From Nocardia nova (lineage in GTDB: Bacteria; Actinomycetota; Actinomycetes; Mycobacteriales; Mycobacteriaceae): DNA of 64,000 bases. The notes beneath the pieces are model-generated. The model did not search any database. It was not told the origin of the DNA and saw only the letters and a list, made by a program, of their open reading frames with translations. The translations under genes were made by a program, and so were the position numbers. This document shows, one piece after another, positions 24,911-34,749 of the stretch (the stretch's first letter is position 1; each line of letters starts with the position of its first letter). The stretch lies in NCBI RefSeq assembly GCF_002933465.1, contig NZ_PSZE01000024.1, forward strand, positions 1 to 64,000. Reading direction: 5' to 3'.

Positions 24911-26022
24911 TCTCGCTCAGCGCCGATGACATGCACAGTCAAAGGCGGAAAACCGTTGAAGGACACCGACGAATAGCTCGCCGTATAAGCGCCGGTATCG
25001 AGGATCCGAACGGGATCACCGGCTCGCAGCGTGGTCGGCAGAAGGACTCGCGTGCGTTGATACAGTACATCGTCTCCGTCGCAGGTCGGGCCCGCGATCA
25101 CCGCCTCGTCGGCGAGGTCGCCGTCGCGGTCGGTTTCGATCCGGTAGGCGATGTACTCGTTCTCGGTCTCGGCCATACCGTTGTAGCGGCCGATGTCGAG
25201 ATACACCCAGCGCCGCCCGTCCGGCGCGATGCGCACGTTCACGACCTCGGCGTGGATCACGCCGGCATTGCCCACCAGGGCGCGGCCGGGTTCCACCACC
25301 AGGTCGGTGTGCTCGGGAAGGTGCCGCGTCGCCGACTCGGCGATCACGACACTCAGCTCGGACAACGCCGGCGCCGGGTCGGCGTACGAAATCGGCAGGC
25401 CCCCACCGATATTCACCGACGCCACCGAGATGTCCTTGACCGCCAGCGCTTCCGTGATGGCCGCGGCCTGCTCGATGCCGATCTGCCACGCCACCGGATC
25501 CAGCTGCTGGGAGCCCACGTGGAAGTAGGGGCCCGCCACCCGCAGGCCCAAGTCGCGAGCGCGCACCAGCAGCCGCACCGCCTCACCGGGCGCGCAGCCG
25601 AACTTGGTGCCGAACGGGGTCTGCGACTGCGGCGCGGCGGCGAGGAACCGGCACTCCACCTCCGAGCCCGGCGCGAGTTCGGCGATCCGCTCCAGGTCGT
25701 CCTCGGTGTCGAAGGCGAACCGGCGCACGCCCGCGGCGTAGGCGGTGGCGATGTGGGCGGCCTTCTTGATCGGATTGCCGTAGCAGAGCACTGCCGGGTC
25801 GACACCCAGCGCCACACACATCTCGATCTCACCGATGCTGGCGACGTCGAATTCGGCGCCCTCGGAATCGAGCAGCCGGATGATCTCCGGCATCGGAGAT
25901 GCTTTGACAGCGAAGCGAATTCGTGCTGACGGAAAGGCCGCACGGAAAGCGTGGAAGTTGCCGCGCACCCGATCGAGGTCGATGACGAGACAGGGCGACT
26001 CGGGCGCGTTTGTACCGATCAA
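24907..26022 (-). CDS. Ornithine/lysine-type decarboxylase, PLP fold type III
   Basis: 371 residues, alanine-racemase-fold decarboxylase of the eukaryote-like ODC group. The PLP lysine is in RFAVKASPMPEI (about residue 40), the phosphate loop in VNIGGGLPISY and EPGRALVG, and the active-site Cys in GPTCDGDDVLY. Gly-rich HVGSQQLDP matches the family. It should make putrescine from ornithine. First gene of a two-gene operon with the AdoMetDC-SpeE fusion, which completes spermidine synthesis. The 233-bp upstream region holds no clear riboswitch. Confidence 0.88.
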   Translation of the reverse strand: MIGTNAPESPCLVIDLDRVRGNFHAFRAAFPSARIRFAVKASPMPEIIRLLDSEGAEFDVASIGEIEMCVALGVDPAVLCYGNPIKKAAHIATAYAAGVRRFAFDTEDDLERIAELAPGSEVECRFLAAAPQSQTPFGTKFGCAPGEAVRLLVRARDLGLRVAGPYFHVGSQQLDPVAWQIGIEQAAAITEALAVKDISVASVNIGGGLPISYADPAPALSELSVVIAESATRHLPEHTDLVVEPGRALVGNAGVIHAEVVNVRIAPDGRRWVYLDIGRYNGMAETENEYIAYRIETDRDGDLADEAVIAGPTCDGDDVLYQRTRVLLPTTLRAGDPVRILDTGAYTASYSSVSFNGFPPLTVHVIGAERE

Positions 26023-26255
26023 TCTAAGGGAACTCTCTTTCTTCTGGGCAGCCTCCCGCTGCAGGCAGCGAGCGAGAGAGTATCAGCGCGGGGGCACGAG
26101 AAACGAACCGGAACGAGGGTCAGCTTGATCACGCTCGGCTGACCGCGGCCCGCACCGGGGGCGGTGGCCGGATCAGATCAGCGCGTCGGCACCGGGTTTT
26201 CGACGGCGTACCAGCGCCGTGGCCGGATCGCGACGGAGGTCGAGAACGATCGCGC

Positions 26256-28763
26256 TCATCCCGCACGCACCGTCATCGCGTCGAAGACCACCTCGCCGGC
26301 GGCATCGGATTCGGCCAGATCCACCACGGCCTCCAGCGCCCAGCCGTGATCACCGGCCGGGTCGTCGAGCACCTGGCGCACCCGCCAGAAGCCCGGTTCG
26401 GTCTCGACGGCGAACAACGCCGGGCCGCGGGCGTCCGGGCCGGTGCCGATCGCGCCGTATTCGTCGAAGTACGCGGCCAGATCGTTCGCCCAGTCCGGAC
26501 CGTCGTCGAATTCGGCGAGTTCGTCCCAACGTCGCCGGGCGGCCAGCTCGACCCGGCGAAACATGCTGTTGCGCACCATGACCCGGAACGCGCGTTCGTT
26601 CGCGGTGATCGGCCGCACGGTGTCGGCGCCGAAGGCGAGTTGGTCGTCGTCGGTCTCGGCGCCCGGATTGGTGAGTTGTTCCCATTCGTCGAGCAGGCTC
26701 GAATCGACTTGGCGGACAAGCTCACCCAGCCACTCGGTGATGTCCTCGAGTTCCTCGGTACGCGCCGATTCGGGTACGGTCCGGCGCAGCGCGCGATAGG
26801 CGTCGGCGAGGTAGCGCAGCACCAGGCCCTCCGACCGTGCCAGCTCGTACTGGGAGACCAGTTCGGCGAAAGTCAATGAGCGCTCGATCATTTCGCGCAC
26901 CACGGACTTGGGGGAGGGGCTGAATTCCGAGACCCACGGATGGCCGGCGCGATAGGTTTCGAAGGCCGGTTCGATCAGCTCGGTCAGCGGTTTCGGCCAG
27001 GTGATCTCCTCGATCAGCTCCATGCGTTCGTCGTACTCGATGCCGTCGGCCTTCATCTCGGCGATCGCCGCACCCCGCGCCCGGTGCTGCTGGGCGAGCA
27101 GCAATTGGCGCGGATCCTCCAGTGTGGATTCGATGATCGACACCACATCCAGTGTGTAGCTGGGAGCGGAGTTGTCAAGCAGCTCCAGCGCTGCCAGCGC
27201 GAACGGTGACAGCGGCTGGTCGAGCGCGAAGTCGCGCTGCAGATCGACGGTGAGCCGCGCCCGGCGGCCGGTGGCGTCGGGTTCGTCGAGTTGCTGGACC
27301 ACGCCCGCATCGCGCAGCGCGCGGTAGAGCCGGATCGCCTTCAGGATGTGTTTGCGCTGCGCGGGACGTGGCTCGTGATTGTCCTCGAGCAGATGGCGCA
27401 TCGCGTCGAAACAGTTGCCGGGCCGGGCGATGACATTGAGCAGCATCGAATTGGTGACCCGGAAGCGCGACACCATCGGTTCCGGCTGCGCGGCGACGAG
27501 CCGGTCGAAGGTGTCCTGCGACCAGGACACGAAACCCTCCGGCGGTTTACGCCGCTGGATTTTGCGCAGCTTCTTCGGGTCGTCGCCGGCCTTGGCGACC
27601 AGTCTGGCGTTCTCCACCTCGTGCTCGGGTGCCTGCACCACCACCGTGCCGACCGTGTCGTACCCGGCGCGCCCGGCCCGGCCCGCGATCTGATGGAATT
27701 CGCGTGCCTTCAATCGCCGCGTGCGCACCCCGTCGAATTTCGTCAATCCGGTGAGCAGCACCGTGCGGATCGGCACGTTGATGCCCACGCCGAGGGTGTC
27801 GGTGCCGCAGACGACCTTCAGCAACCCGTCCTGGGCCAGGCGTTCCACCAGTCGCCGATATTTCGGCAGCATCCCGGCGTGGTGGACGCCGATGCCATGG
27901 CGGATCAGCCGCGACAGTGTCTTGCCGAATCCGGTCGCGAACCGGAAACCGCCCAGCGCCTGGGCGATCGCGTCCTTTTCCGCCTTGGACGCGAAATTCA
28001 CACTCGTCAGCGCCTGGGCGCGCTCGAGTGCGGCGGCCTGGGTGAAGTGCACGACGTAGACCGGGGCCTGGCTGGTGGTCACCAGCTCTTCCAGGGTCTC
28101 CGTGATGGGAGTGCGGACATAGGAGAACAGCAGCGGCACCGGGCGCTCGGAGCCGGTGACGACGGCGGTGGAGCGGCCGGTGCGGCGTTCCAGATCCCGG
28201 GCGAAATGGTCCACCTCACCCAAAGTGGCCGACATCAGCAGGAATTGGGCGCGCGGTAATTCCAGCAGTGGCACCTGCCAGGCCCAGCCGCGATCGGGAT
28301 CGGCGTAGAAATGGAATTCGTCCATCACCACCTGGCCGATATCGGCGTCCGCGCCTTCCCGCAGCGCGAGATTGGCGAGGATCTCGGCGGTCGCGCAGAT
28401 GATGGGGGCCGTCGGATTCACCGCGGCGTCGCCGGTGACCATGCCGACCTTGTCGGCGCCGAACACCTCGCAGAGCGCGAAGAACTTCTCACTGACCAGT
28501 GCCTTGATCGGCGCGGTGTAGTAGCTGCGCTCACCGCGGTTCAGTGCGGCGAAGTGGGCGCCGACCGCGACCATCGATTTTCCGGAGCCCGTGGGGGTCG
28601 CGAGGATGACGTTCGCCCCGGTCATCAGCTCGAGCAGGGCCTCTTCCTGCGCCGGATACAGCGTCAAACCCTGGGCAGAGCTCCATTCGGCGAAGGTTTC
28701 GTACAGCCAGTCGGCATCCACGTCGGGCACGGCACGGTCGGGAACCAGTTCGGACAGCTGCAC
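26256..28763 (-). CDS. Ski2-like DEAD/DEAH-box RNA helicase with DUF3516
   Basis: 835 residues. Motif I ATPTGSGKSMVAVGA (~residue 57), II DEFHFYAD (~142), III LMSATLGE, V GTDTLGVGINVPIRTV and VI HQIAGRAGRAGYD; the rest (~390-835) is the DUF3516 region specific to actinobacteria. It is related to, but smaller than, HelY. Likely works on structured RNA. Preceded by the PAC2 gene on the same strand, with a terminator between them. Confidence 0.92.
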   Translation of the reverse strand: MQLSELVPDRAVPDVDADWLYETFAEWSSAQGLTLYPAQEEALLELMTGANVILATPTGSGKSMVAVGAHFAALNRGERSYYTAPIKALVSEKFFALCEVFGADKVGMVTGDAAVNPTAPIICATAEILANLALREGADADIGQVVMDEFHFYADPDRGWAWQVPLLELPRAQFLLMSATLGEVDHFARDLERRTGRSTAVVTGSERPVPLLFSYVRTPITETLEELVTTSQAPVYVVHFTQAAALERAQALTSVNFASKAEKDAIAQALGGFRFATGFGKTLSRLIRHGIGVHHAGMLPKYRRLVERLAQDGLLKVVCGTDTLGVGINVPIRTVLLTGLTKFDGVRTRRLKAREFHQIAGRAGRAGYDTVGTVVVQAPEHEVENARLVAKAGDDPKKLRKIQRRKPPEGFVSWSQDTFDRLVAAQPEPMVSRFRVTNSMLLNVIARPGNCFDAMRHLLEDNHEPRPAQRKHILKAIRLYRALRDAGVVQQLDEPDATGRRARLTVDLQRDFALDQPLSPFALAALELLDNSAPSYTLDVVSIIESTLEDPRQLLLAQQHRARGAAIAEMKADGIEYDERMELIEEITWPKPLTELIEPAFETYRAGHPWVSEFSPSPKSVVREMIERSLTFAELVSQYELARSEGLVLRYLADAYRALRRTVPESARTEELEDITEWLGELVRQVDSSLLDEWEQLTNPGAETDDDQLAFGADTVRPITANERAFRVMVRNSMFRRVELAARRRWDELAEFDDGPDWANDLAAYFDEYGAIGTGPDARGPALFAVETEPGFWRVRQVLDDPAGDHGWALEAVVDLAESDAAGEVVFDAMTVRAG

Positions 28764-28800
28764 GTGCGTCCACGTTACCGACGAACCGTCGCGGGTACCG

Positions 28801-28844
28801 CATCGCCCGGCGGCACGGCGGTGAACCGTGCGCGCCGGGCGATG
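28801..28844 (-). terminator. Stem-loop downstream of the PAC2 gene
   Basis: Arms CATCGCCCGGCGGCACGG (28801-28818) and CCGTGCGCGCCGGGCGATG (28826-28844, one bulged base) form a long GC-rich stem nine bases past the PAC2 stop. It separates the PAC2 transcript from the helicase gene. Confidence 0.7.
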
Positions 28845-28853
28845 TGGTGCGGG

Positions 28854-29786
28854 TCAGTCCCGGGAGTCGTCGCCGTCGCCGAATTCGGTCTGCTCGGCGA
28901 GAAAGCGCTCGAACTCCGCGCCCAGTTCCTCACCGGTCGGCAGGTCGGCCTCGCCGGCGAGCAGGCTGGAGCGGCGCTCCTGTGCGGTGACGAAGCTGTC
29001 GTACTGACGTTCGAGCGCCTGTACCACCGTCTCCACCTCGGCATTTCCGGCGATGTGCTCGTTGACCTGTTCACGCACGCGGGCCGCGGCCTCGCCGAGC
29101 GCCGCCAGCGGAAGCTTTAGCCCGGCGTTGTCGGCGACATTCTCCAGCAGTGTCTGCGCGGCTTCCGGATACGCGGTCTGCGCCAGATAGTGCGGGACGT
29201 GCACCGAGAATCCGACGGATTCGTGGCCGTGCTGTCCCATGCGGTACTCCAGCAGCGACGATGCGCTGCCGGGAACCTGCAGTTCTCCGGGCCAGCGCTG
29301 ATGTTCACCGATCAGATCGCGGTCGCTGGCGTGGGCGGTGACACCCAGCGGCCGGGTGTGCGGAATCGCCATCGGGATGGCGCTCAGGCCGATGCTGCGA
29401 CGCACGCCGAGCTGTTCGGCCAGCAGGCGCACCGCCGTCACGAACTTTTCCCAGCGCAGGTCGGGTTCGATGCCCGACAGCAGCAGGAACGGGGTGCCGG
29501 CGGTATCGCGCAGCGCCCACAGGTTCAGTTCCGGATCGGCGTAGTCCGAGAAGTGGTCGGTCTTGAACGTCATCAACGGCCGCCGCGAGCGATAGTCGAG
29601 CAATTCGTCGACATCGAACGAGGCGACCAGCTCGGATTCGAGGCTTTCGCGCAGATGGGTCGTTGCCAGCCGTACCGCGTGACCCGCGTCGGTGAAGCCT
29701 TCCAGGCCGTGCACCAGCACCGGACCCTCGCCGTCGGCCGAGGACAGCTGCGGAGCGGGGAACTCCAGCTCGTACATACTGCTCAT
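28854..29786 (-). CDS. PAC2 (proteasome assembly chaperone-like) family protein
   Basis: 310 residues, the usual length of the actinobacterial PAC2 family to which M. tuberculosis Rv2714 belongs. Landmarks: VLVHGLEGFTDAGHAVRLAT, DELLDYRSRRPLMTF, LLLSGIEPDLRWEKF and VGFSVHVPHYLAQTAYPEAA; the last 60 residues form a charged coiled-coil-like tail. Molecular role unknown; the fold resembles nucleoside phosphorylase-like PAC2 chaperones. No 20S proteasome gene is nearby. Confidence 0.92.
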   Translation of the reverse strand: MSSMYELEFPAPQLSSADGEGPVLVHGLEGFTDAGHAVRLATTHLRESLESELVASFDVDELLDYRSRRPLMTFKTDHFSDYADPELNLWALRDTAGTPFLLLSGIEPDLRWEKFVTAVRLLAEQLGVRRSIGLSAIPMAIPHTRPLGVTAHASDRDLIGEHQRWPGELQVPGSASSLLEYRMGQHGHESVGFSVHVPHYLAQTAYPEAAQTLLENVADNAGLKLPLAALGEAAARVREQVNEHIAGNAEVETVVQALERQYDSFVTAQERRSSLLAGEADLPTGEELGAEFERFLAEQTEFGDGDDSRD

Positions 29787-30107
29787 TTGCCAAACTCCCT
29801 GGTCAAGCCCTGTCCGCCTCAGTCGTTTTCAGTGGTGGCCCGGTGCCGGATCTCGCCACCTCGCCACCGTCCAGGGTACGCGCGCGGGGGTCGCGTACCG
29901 GTCGGCGTGCGGGCGGTGACATCCGGCGGAAACCGCCGGTCCACCGGGGGATGTAACCCCCGCAGAGTAGCGGTCGCGGAGCGTACCCGGCGGAGGTAGG
30001 CCACGCTCTTGCCCTACCGGAGAACACAACTCCGGATCGGCGGCCGGTATTCCCGCGGGTCGGCGTGGCAGATCCGCGGGGGCGGCGGTATCGGCCATAG
30101 TGGGGGA
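29787..30107. other. Divergent intergenic region with two hairpins
   Basis: 321 bp without a gene. GGTACGCG-N9-CGCGTACC (29875-29899) and CCGGCGG-AAA-CCGCCGG (29923-29939) are perfect inverted repeats; the first is far enough from both starts to be an operator, the second looks like an RNA hairpin. No convincing promoter consensus. Confidence 0.5.
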
Positions 30108-30821
30108 GTGAGCGTCCCGGATCCGTCGGCCTCGCGGAGGCGCCGCGGGTTCGGCCGCACCGTCGGGTACGCGGCATTGAGTTGTCTGCTGTCCGCGTGC
30201 GGTTCCACGGTGTCCGGGCATCCGACCGCGATGCACCAGAGTGCGGTCACCCGGCATGTCGACGGTGATCTGACGGCGATGCTGCCAGGCCAGGACCGAT
30301 TCCCGGCGGGATATACGACCGTCGTCGCCTCTGGTGATCGCGCCGCGGCGGCGGCCGCGGACCTCAGCGCGATCCCGCCGGGGGCACGGATCGATCCGCC
30401 GGACTGCGCACCCGATCCGCTCGATCCCGGCCGGATCGCCGTGGTGGTCGGCACCGACGATCGGACGCGAGCCACGATCACCGTCGTGCTCAGCCGCACG
30501 AACGAGCCGTTGTCCCGTCTGGGCGACCAGCTTTCGCGCTGCGCCACGGTGCACGCCCGGCACGCAGCGATCGATCGCACGATCACCACGCGGCTCCTGC
30601 CGCCTCCGCCGGTCGATGCCGACGACACCGTGGCCTTCGGCCGGACGGTGACCGGCTCGCCGCCCGGCAGCTCCGCCGACCCGGCACTGCGCACATTGTT
30701 CGCGCAGGTGGGTGATATCCGAATCGAAACCACGGCAATGACTTTCGGTGCCGACGCGCCGGATACGACCGGTCTGGACCAGGTCTTCACGGCCGCGGTC
30801 GCCAAGGTCCGTACCCGCTGA
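30108..30821 (+). CDS. Probable lipoprotein, DUF5642/sensor-domain-like
   Basis: 237 residues from GTG 30108. Basic N-terminus, short hydrophobic helix and a lipobox LLSACGSTVSG (Cys around residue 29), so it is predicted to be lipidated on the outer face of the membrane. The body has one extra Cys pair (DPPDCAPDPLD and LSRCATVHARH) that could form a disulfide, as in the PknH-sensor/LpqN-like group. No catalytic motif seen. The start is uncertain because GGGGGA directly abuts the GTG. Confidence 0.7.
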   Translation: MSVPDPSASRRRRGFGRTVGYAALSCLLSACGSTVSGHPTAMHQSAVTRHVDGDLTAMLPGQDRFPAGYTTVVASGDRAAAAAADLSAIPPGARIDPPDCAPDPLDPGRIAVVVGTDDRTRATITVVLSRTNEPLSRLGDQLSRCATVHARHAAIDRTITTRLLPPPPVDADDTVAFGRTVTGSPPGSSADPALRTLFAQVGDIRIETTAMTFGADAPDTTGLDQVFTAAVAKVRTR

Positions 30822-30997
30822 CGCCGCTGGCGAATGTGCTCTCCCCGGCGCAACCGTAACAGCAGGCACCGACATCTCTGCCCGGTTCCACCGCGTGTCG
30901 CCGCCGCGATCCCCAGTTCTCGACGGGCTCCCCAGACGAAATAAAAGCCCAGCTCAGCCCGGTGGGCCGGCGGTGACGCACGGGCAGTGTGAATGCC

Positions 30998-33043
30998 ATG
31001 ACCACACACACCGACCCCAATCGGCCCGGCACCGACCGCCCCGATGCCGTGCGGACGCCCTCGCCCTCGAACACTGCTGCGCGCCCCGACGCGGCCTCGC
31101 CGGAGGCCGACACGATACGAACCGTGACCGATCCCGGCAGCCCGCCGCTGCCCGAGTCGGCGGTGCGGGAGGGCACTTCGGGCCGGGAGGGCTCCTCTGC
31201 CACCGCGGGCCATGCGCGGAAGGTCGCGGAGGCCTCGGCGGCCACGAAGGCCGGGCAGGACGCGGAGGACGCGGAGGACGACGCCGCTACGGATAGTGAG
31301 TGCGGCACCGCGTCGCCGCCGACTTCGCGGTGCATCGCCGCACGCGCGAACCGGATCTGTCGCTCACAGGTCGGAGTAATTCGCACGGCGGGCGGAACGT
31401 CGGGCGCCGGGCCGACGGCCGATCGGGAGCCAGTTCCGTTGCGCTGCGGCATTATTCGCAGGAACGGACCGGTGGCCGCGCCGCGAGACGCGTGTGCCGG
31501 CACTCGGTGCGTGGCCCTGCGCGAATGCGTCGGCAGCCAATACGGCTGCGGCGACTCGATGGGGCCGAAGCGGCGTGTGCGTTGTGAGGCCGACCAGGTG
31601 TTGCGGCCGCGTGCGGACATCCACGGAAGCGACAGCGGTGACGAGGAATACGGTGCTGCGCACCACCCGGACGACATGGTGGACGCCGGTGGTCGCACGG
31701 CGAAACCGCTGCCGTCACACAGTGGTACGCCGCCGGCCCCCGAGGAGAGTGCGGAGGACGCGCCGATCGCCGGACCTGGTTCGACACCGCCCGGCCCGGA
31801 TGGCCTCGCCAGCGAGGCCGAACCGGGTGTGTCCGGCCCGGGCGACGGTGGCAAGTCCGGTGACCGAGTCGAAGACGCGGCGGGGCACCACCCGGGAGCG
31901 GAAGGCGTCGAACAGCTGTGGACGGCGACGGCGTTGGCCATGAACGAACCGGCGGAGTTCATCGCGGCCGTGCCCGCACTGCTGGGATTTCGCCCGCAGC
32001 GTTCGCTGGTGGCATGTCTGCTGCTGCGGTCGCAGAAGTATCCGGGCGCGGTCTATCTCGGAGCGGTGGCCCGCCACGATCTCGACGTGGCGGGATGCGG
32101 GGCCTGGGTGCGACTGGCCGGCCAGCTGGCCGCCATCTGTGGTCAGGAGCAGGCGGTCGGTGTGGTGACGCTGATCGTCGACGATCGTGCTACGGCGCCG
32201 CGGCCGGGCCGGGCCGGGCGGCGCGCGGCCCGGCATCGCGACCTGGTGCGGGTGCTCGACGGCGCGCTGCAGAGCCAGGACGTACTCCTCGCGGAAGCAT
32301 GGGCGGTGGGCGAGATCACCCCGGGCGCCGACTGGTGGAGTGTGCTCGATCCGGACAGTGCCGGGACACAAGCGGATCCGGCGGCCTCGCCGGTCGCGCT
32401 CGCCCAGGTGCTCGACGGCCGTCCCATCCGGGGCTCGCGCACCGAGCTCACGGCCGCGGTGGCGGAGGACATGCCGCTGCGCGTGGAGGTCGACGCGGTG
32501 ATCGGCAGCGCAGCGGAGGCCGCCAGGCTGCGATTCCGGCGCGCACTGCGGGCCGGCGAGCCGCGCTCCTACAGCCGCGCGGCCCTGGACATGGTGTTGT
32601 GGCAGATCAGCACCGTCGAATCGGGCGATGAACTCGATCCACGCGAACTCGCGGATCTGGCCGTCGCCGTGCGCGACACCGCGGTGCGCGATTCCCTGTT
32701 CGCGGTGGCGCTGGGTGCACATGCCGCCGCGGCCGAAGCGCTGTGGTCTCGCGCCTGCCGCGGCCTCACCGGGCCCGACCGCGCCGAACTGGCCACCCTG
32801 TTCGGCTACAGCGCCTACACCCGCGGCGACGGACCGCTGGCAGGTGTGGCCTTCGAGGCGGCACTGCAGGCCGACCCGGCGCACCGGATCGCACGACTGC
32901 TGGACGCGGCGCTACGTACCGGCATGCGCCCCGGTGATGTGCGCAAACTCGCCGTCAGCGGCCGCGATATCGCCGCCGGCCTGGGTGTCGACCTGGTCAT
33001 CGCCGATCCCGGCAAACCACCCTCGGAAGCGGAGTCGCGATGA
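30998..33043 (+). CDS. DUF4192 protein with long doubtful N-terminal extension
   Basis: The C-terminal ~370 residues (from NEPAEFIAAVPALLGFRPQR, codon at 31940) are a typical DUF4192 protein, as in M. tuberculosis Rv2712c; function unknown. The ~314 residues before it are disordered, Pro/Ala/Gly-rich and in the middle (31290-31640) strangely Cys/Arg-rich (CVALRECVGSQYGCGDS), which looks like poor coding. The frame is open throughout, with ATG 30998 as the annotated start, but ATG 31940 would give a protein of normal length. It ends 35 bp from the convergent galE. Confidence 0.8.
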   Translation: MTTHTDPNRPGTDRPDAVRTPSPSNTAARPDAASPEADTIRTVTDPGSPPLPESAVREGTSGREGSSATAGHARKVAEASAATKAGQDAEDAEDDAATDSECGTASPPTSRCIAARANRICRSQVGVIRTAGGTSGAGPTADREPVPLRCGIIRRNGPVAAPRDACAGTRCVALRECVGSQYGCGDSMGPKRRVRCEADQVLRPRADIHGSDSGDEEYGAAHHPDDMVDAGGRTAKPLPSHSGTPPAPEESAEDAPIAGPGSTPPGPDGLASEAEPGVSGPGDGGKSGDRVEDAAGHHPGAEGVEQLWTATALAMNEPAEFIAAVPALLGFRPQRSLVACLLLRSQKYPGAVYLGAVARHDLDVAGCGAWVRLAGQLAAICGQEQAVGVVTLIVDDRATAPRPGRAGRRAARHRDLVRVLDGALQSQDVLLAEAWAVGEITPGADWWSVLDPDSAGTQADPAASPVALAQVLDGRPIRGSRTELTAAVAEDMPLRVEVDAVIGSAAEAARLRFRRALRAGEPRSYSRAALDMVLWQISTVESGDELDPRELADLAVAVRDTAVRDSLFAVALGAHAAAAEALWSRACRGLTGPDRAELATLFGYSAYTRGDGPLAGVAFEAALQADPAHRIARLLDAALRTGMRPGDVRKLAVSGRDIAAGLGVDLVIADPGKPPSEAESR

Positions 33044-33078
33044 CACTCGTCCGGCCACGGTCGCGGGGACCGCGCGTG

Positions 33079-34059
33079 TCAGCGAGCGCTGTGCGCGCGG
33101 TCGCCGAGCGAGGTGAGGAAATCCCACGCGTCGGAGACGATTTCGTCGAGATCGTTGTGTTCGGGCTGCCAGCCGAGTTCGTCGATCGCCTTCGCGCTCG
33201 ACGCGATCAGCACCGCCGGATCGCCGGCGCGCCGCGGCGCGTCCACCGCCGGAATGGGCCGGCCGACGACACGCTCACAGGCAGAGATCACTTCGCGCAC
33301 CGAAAAACCCGTACCGCTGCCGAGGTTGAAGATGCGATGTTCACCGGGCCGCGACTGCGCCAGCGCCAGCACATGCGCGTGGGCGAGATCACGAATGTGG
33401 ATGTAGTCGCGCACCGCGGTGCCATCCGGCGTCGGATAGTCGGTGCCGAAGACGGAAATCGAATCCCGATGTCCCAGAGCCGTTTGCAGGATCAGCGGAA
33501 TGAGATGAGTTTCCACCACACGGTTCTCGCCGAGCCCGCCGTACGCGCCGGCGACATTGAAATACCGCAGGCTCGTCGCGGCCAGACCGTGCGCGATGGC
33601 GTACGAGGTGATCGCGTGGTCGATCGCGAGTTTCGAGGCCCCATAGGGATTGGTCGGCCGGGTGGGGGCGGACTCGAGAATCGGGACCTGTTCCGGCTCA
33701 CCGTAGACCGCCGCGGTCGAGGAGAACACCAGCCGCGGGGTCTGCGTGCGGCGGATCGCCTCCAGCAGCGTCAGCGTCTTCACCACATTGCCGTACCAGT
33801 ACTTCTCGGGCTGCTGCACCGATTCACCGACCAGCGACTGCGCCGCGAAATGCAGGACGCCGTCGAAGGATTCGGACTCGATCAGCTCGACGCCGGTGGT
33901 CGCGATATCCCCGTCGACGAATTTCGCCCCGGCCGGCACGCCCTCGGCGTTGCCGGTGGACAGATCATCGACCACCACGACCTCGTGGCCGTCCTGAACC
34001 AGTACCTGGGCGCATACTCCGCCGACATATCCGGCACCGCCGGTCACCAGAAGTTTCAT
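33079..34059 (-). CDS. galE: GalE, UDP-glucose 4-epimerase
   Basis: 326 residues, extended SDR. NAD-binding GGAGYVGG at residues 7-14, catalytic Ser/Thr in VFSSTAAVYG, and YGASKLAIDH carrying the YxxxK pair. It interconverts UDP-Glc and UDP-Gal, supplying galactose for arabinogalactan. It starts three bases after the ideR stop, so the two form an operon; the same pairing is known in related actinobacteria. Confidence 0.94.
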   Translation of the reverse strand: MKLLVTGGAGYVGGVCAQVLVQDGHEVVVVDDLSTGNAEGVPAGAKFVDGDIATTGVELIESESFDGVLHFAAQSLVGESVQQPEKYWYGNVVKTLTLLEAIRRTQTPRLVFSSTAAVYGEPEQVPILESAPTRPTNPYGASKLAIDHAITSYAIAHGLAATSLRYFNVAGAYGGLGENRVVETHLIPLILQTALGHRDSISVFGTDYPTPDGTAVRDYIHIRDLAHAHVLALAQSRPGEHRIFNLGSGTGFSVREVISACERVVGRPIPAVDAPRRAGDPAVLIASSAKAIDELGWQPEHNDLDEIVSDAWDFLTSLGDRAHSAR

Positions 34060-34062
34060 CCG

Positions 34063-34749
34063 TCAGGCCAGCCTGACCTGGACTGCGTGGGCCATCTCGT
34101 CGGACAGTTCGAAACCGACGTGCCCGGGCACCGAGATGATCACCACACCCGGCTTGGTCTCGACGGTCACGCGGGCGTCGGGGACCACCCCCGCCTCCCG
34201 CAGCTGGCCGATTACATCCGGATCGGCCTGGATATGTTCCGACAACCGCCGCACGACGACCGCCGACACCTGGCCGGGCGGCAGATCGGAGAGCCGGACC
34301 AGCGTTTCCTCACCGGAATGGATGGAGTTGACGCCGAGTTCGTCCAGGCCGGGGATGGGGTTGCCGTAGGGGGAGGTGGTGGGGTGGTTGAGCACCTCGA
34401 GCAGACGCATTTCCACCTCCTCGCTCATCACGTGCTCCCAACGGCAGGCTTCGGCGTGCACGTTCTGCCAGTCCAGCCCGATCACGTCGACCAGCAACCG
34501 TTCGGCCAGCCGGTGCTTACGCATGACCGCCACGGCCATCGCGCGGCCCTTGTCGGTGAGTTCGAGGTGCCGGTCGCCGGCGACCATCAGCAGGCCGTCG
34601 CGCTCCATCCGCGCGACCGTCTGACTCACCGTCGGGCCGCTCTGCTCGAGGCGCTCGGCGATACGCGCCCGCAACGGCACCACGCCCTCCTCCTCGAGGT
34701 CGTAGATGGTACGGAGATACATCTCCGTGGTGTCGACCAGATCCTTCAC
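34063..34749 (-). CDS. ideR: IdeR, iron-dependent DtxR-family repressor
   Basis: 228 residues: wHTH (DTTEMYLRTIYDLEEEGVVP, SGPTVSQTVARMERDGLL), dimerisation/metal domain with NVHAEACRWEHVMSEEVE (Cys, His and Glu metal ligands) and a C-terminal SH3-like domain. Fe2+-loaded IdeR represses siderophore genes and activates ferritin genes. It begins with GTG. galE follows in the same operon. No IdeR box is visible at its own promoter. Confidence 0.96.
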   Translation of the reverse strand: MKDLVDTTEMYLRTIYDLEEEGVVPLRARIAERLEQSGPTVSQTVARMERDGLLMVAGDRHLELTDKGRAMAVAVMRKHRLAERLLVDVIGLDWQNVHAEACRWEHVMSEEVEMRLLEVLNHPTTSPYGNPIPGLDELGVNSIHSGEETLVRLSDLPPGQVSAVVVRRLSEHIQADPDVIGQLREAGVVPDARVTVETKPGVVIISVPGHVGFELSDEMAHAVQVRLA

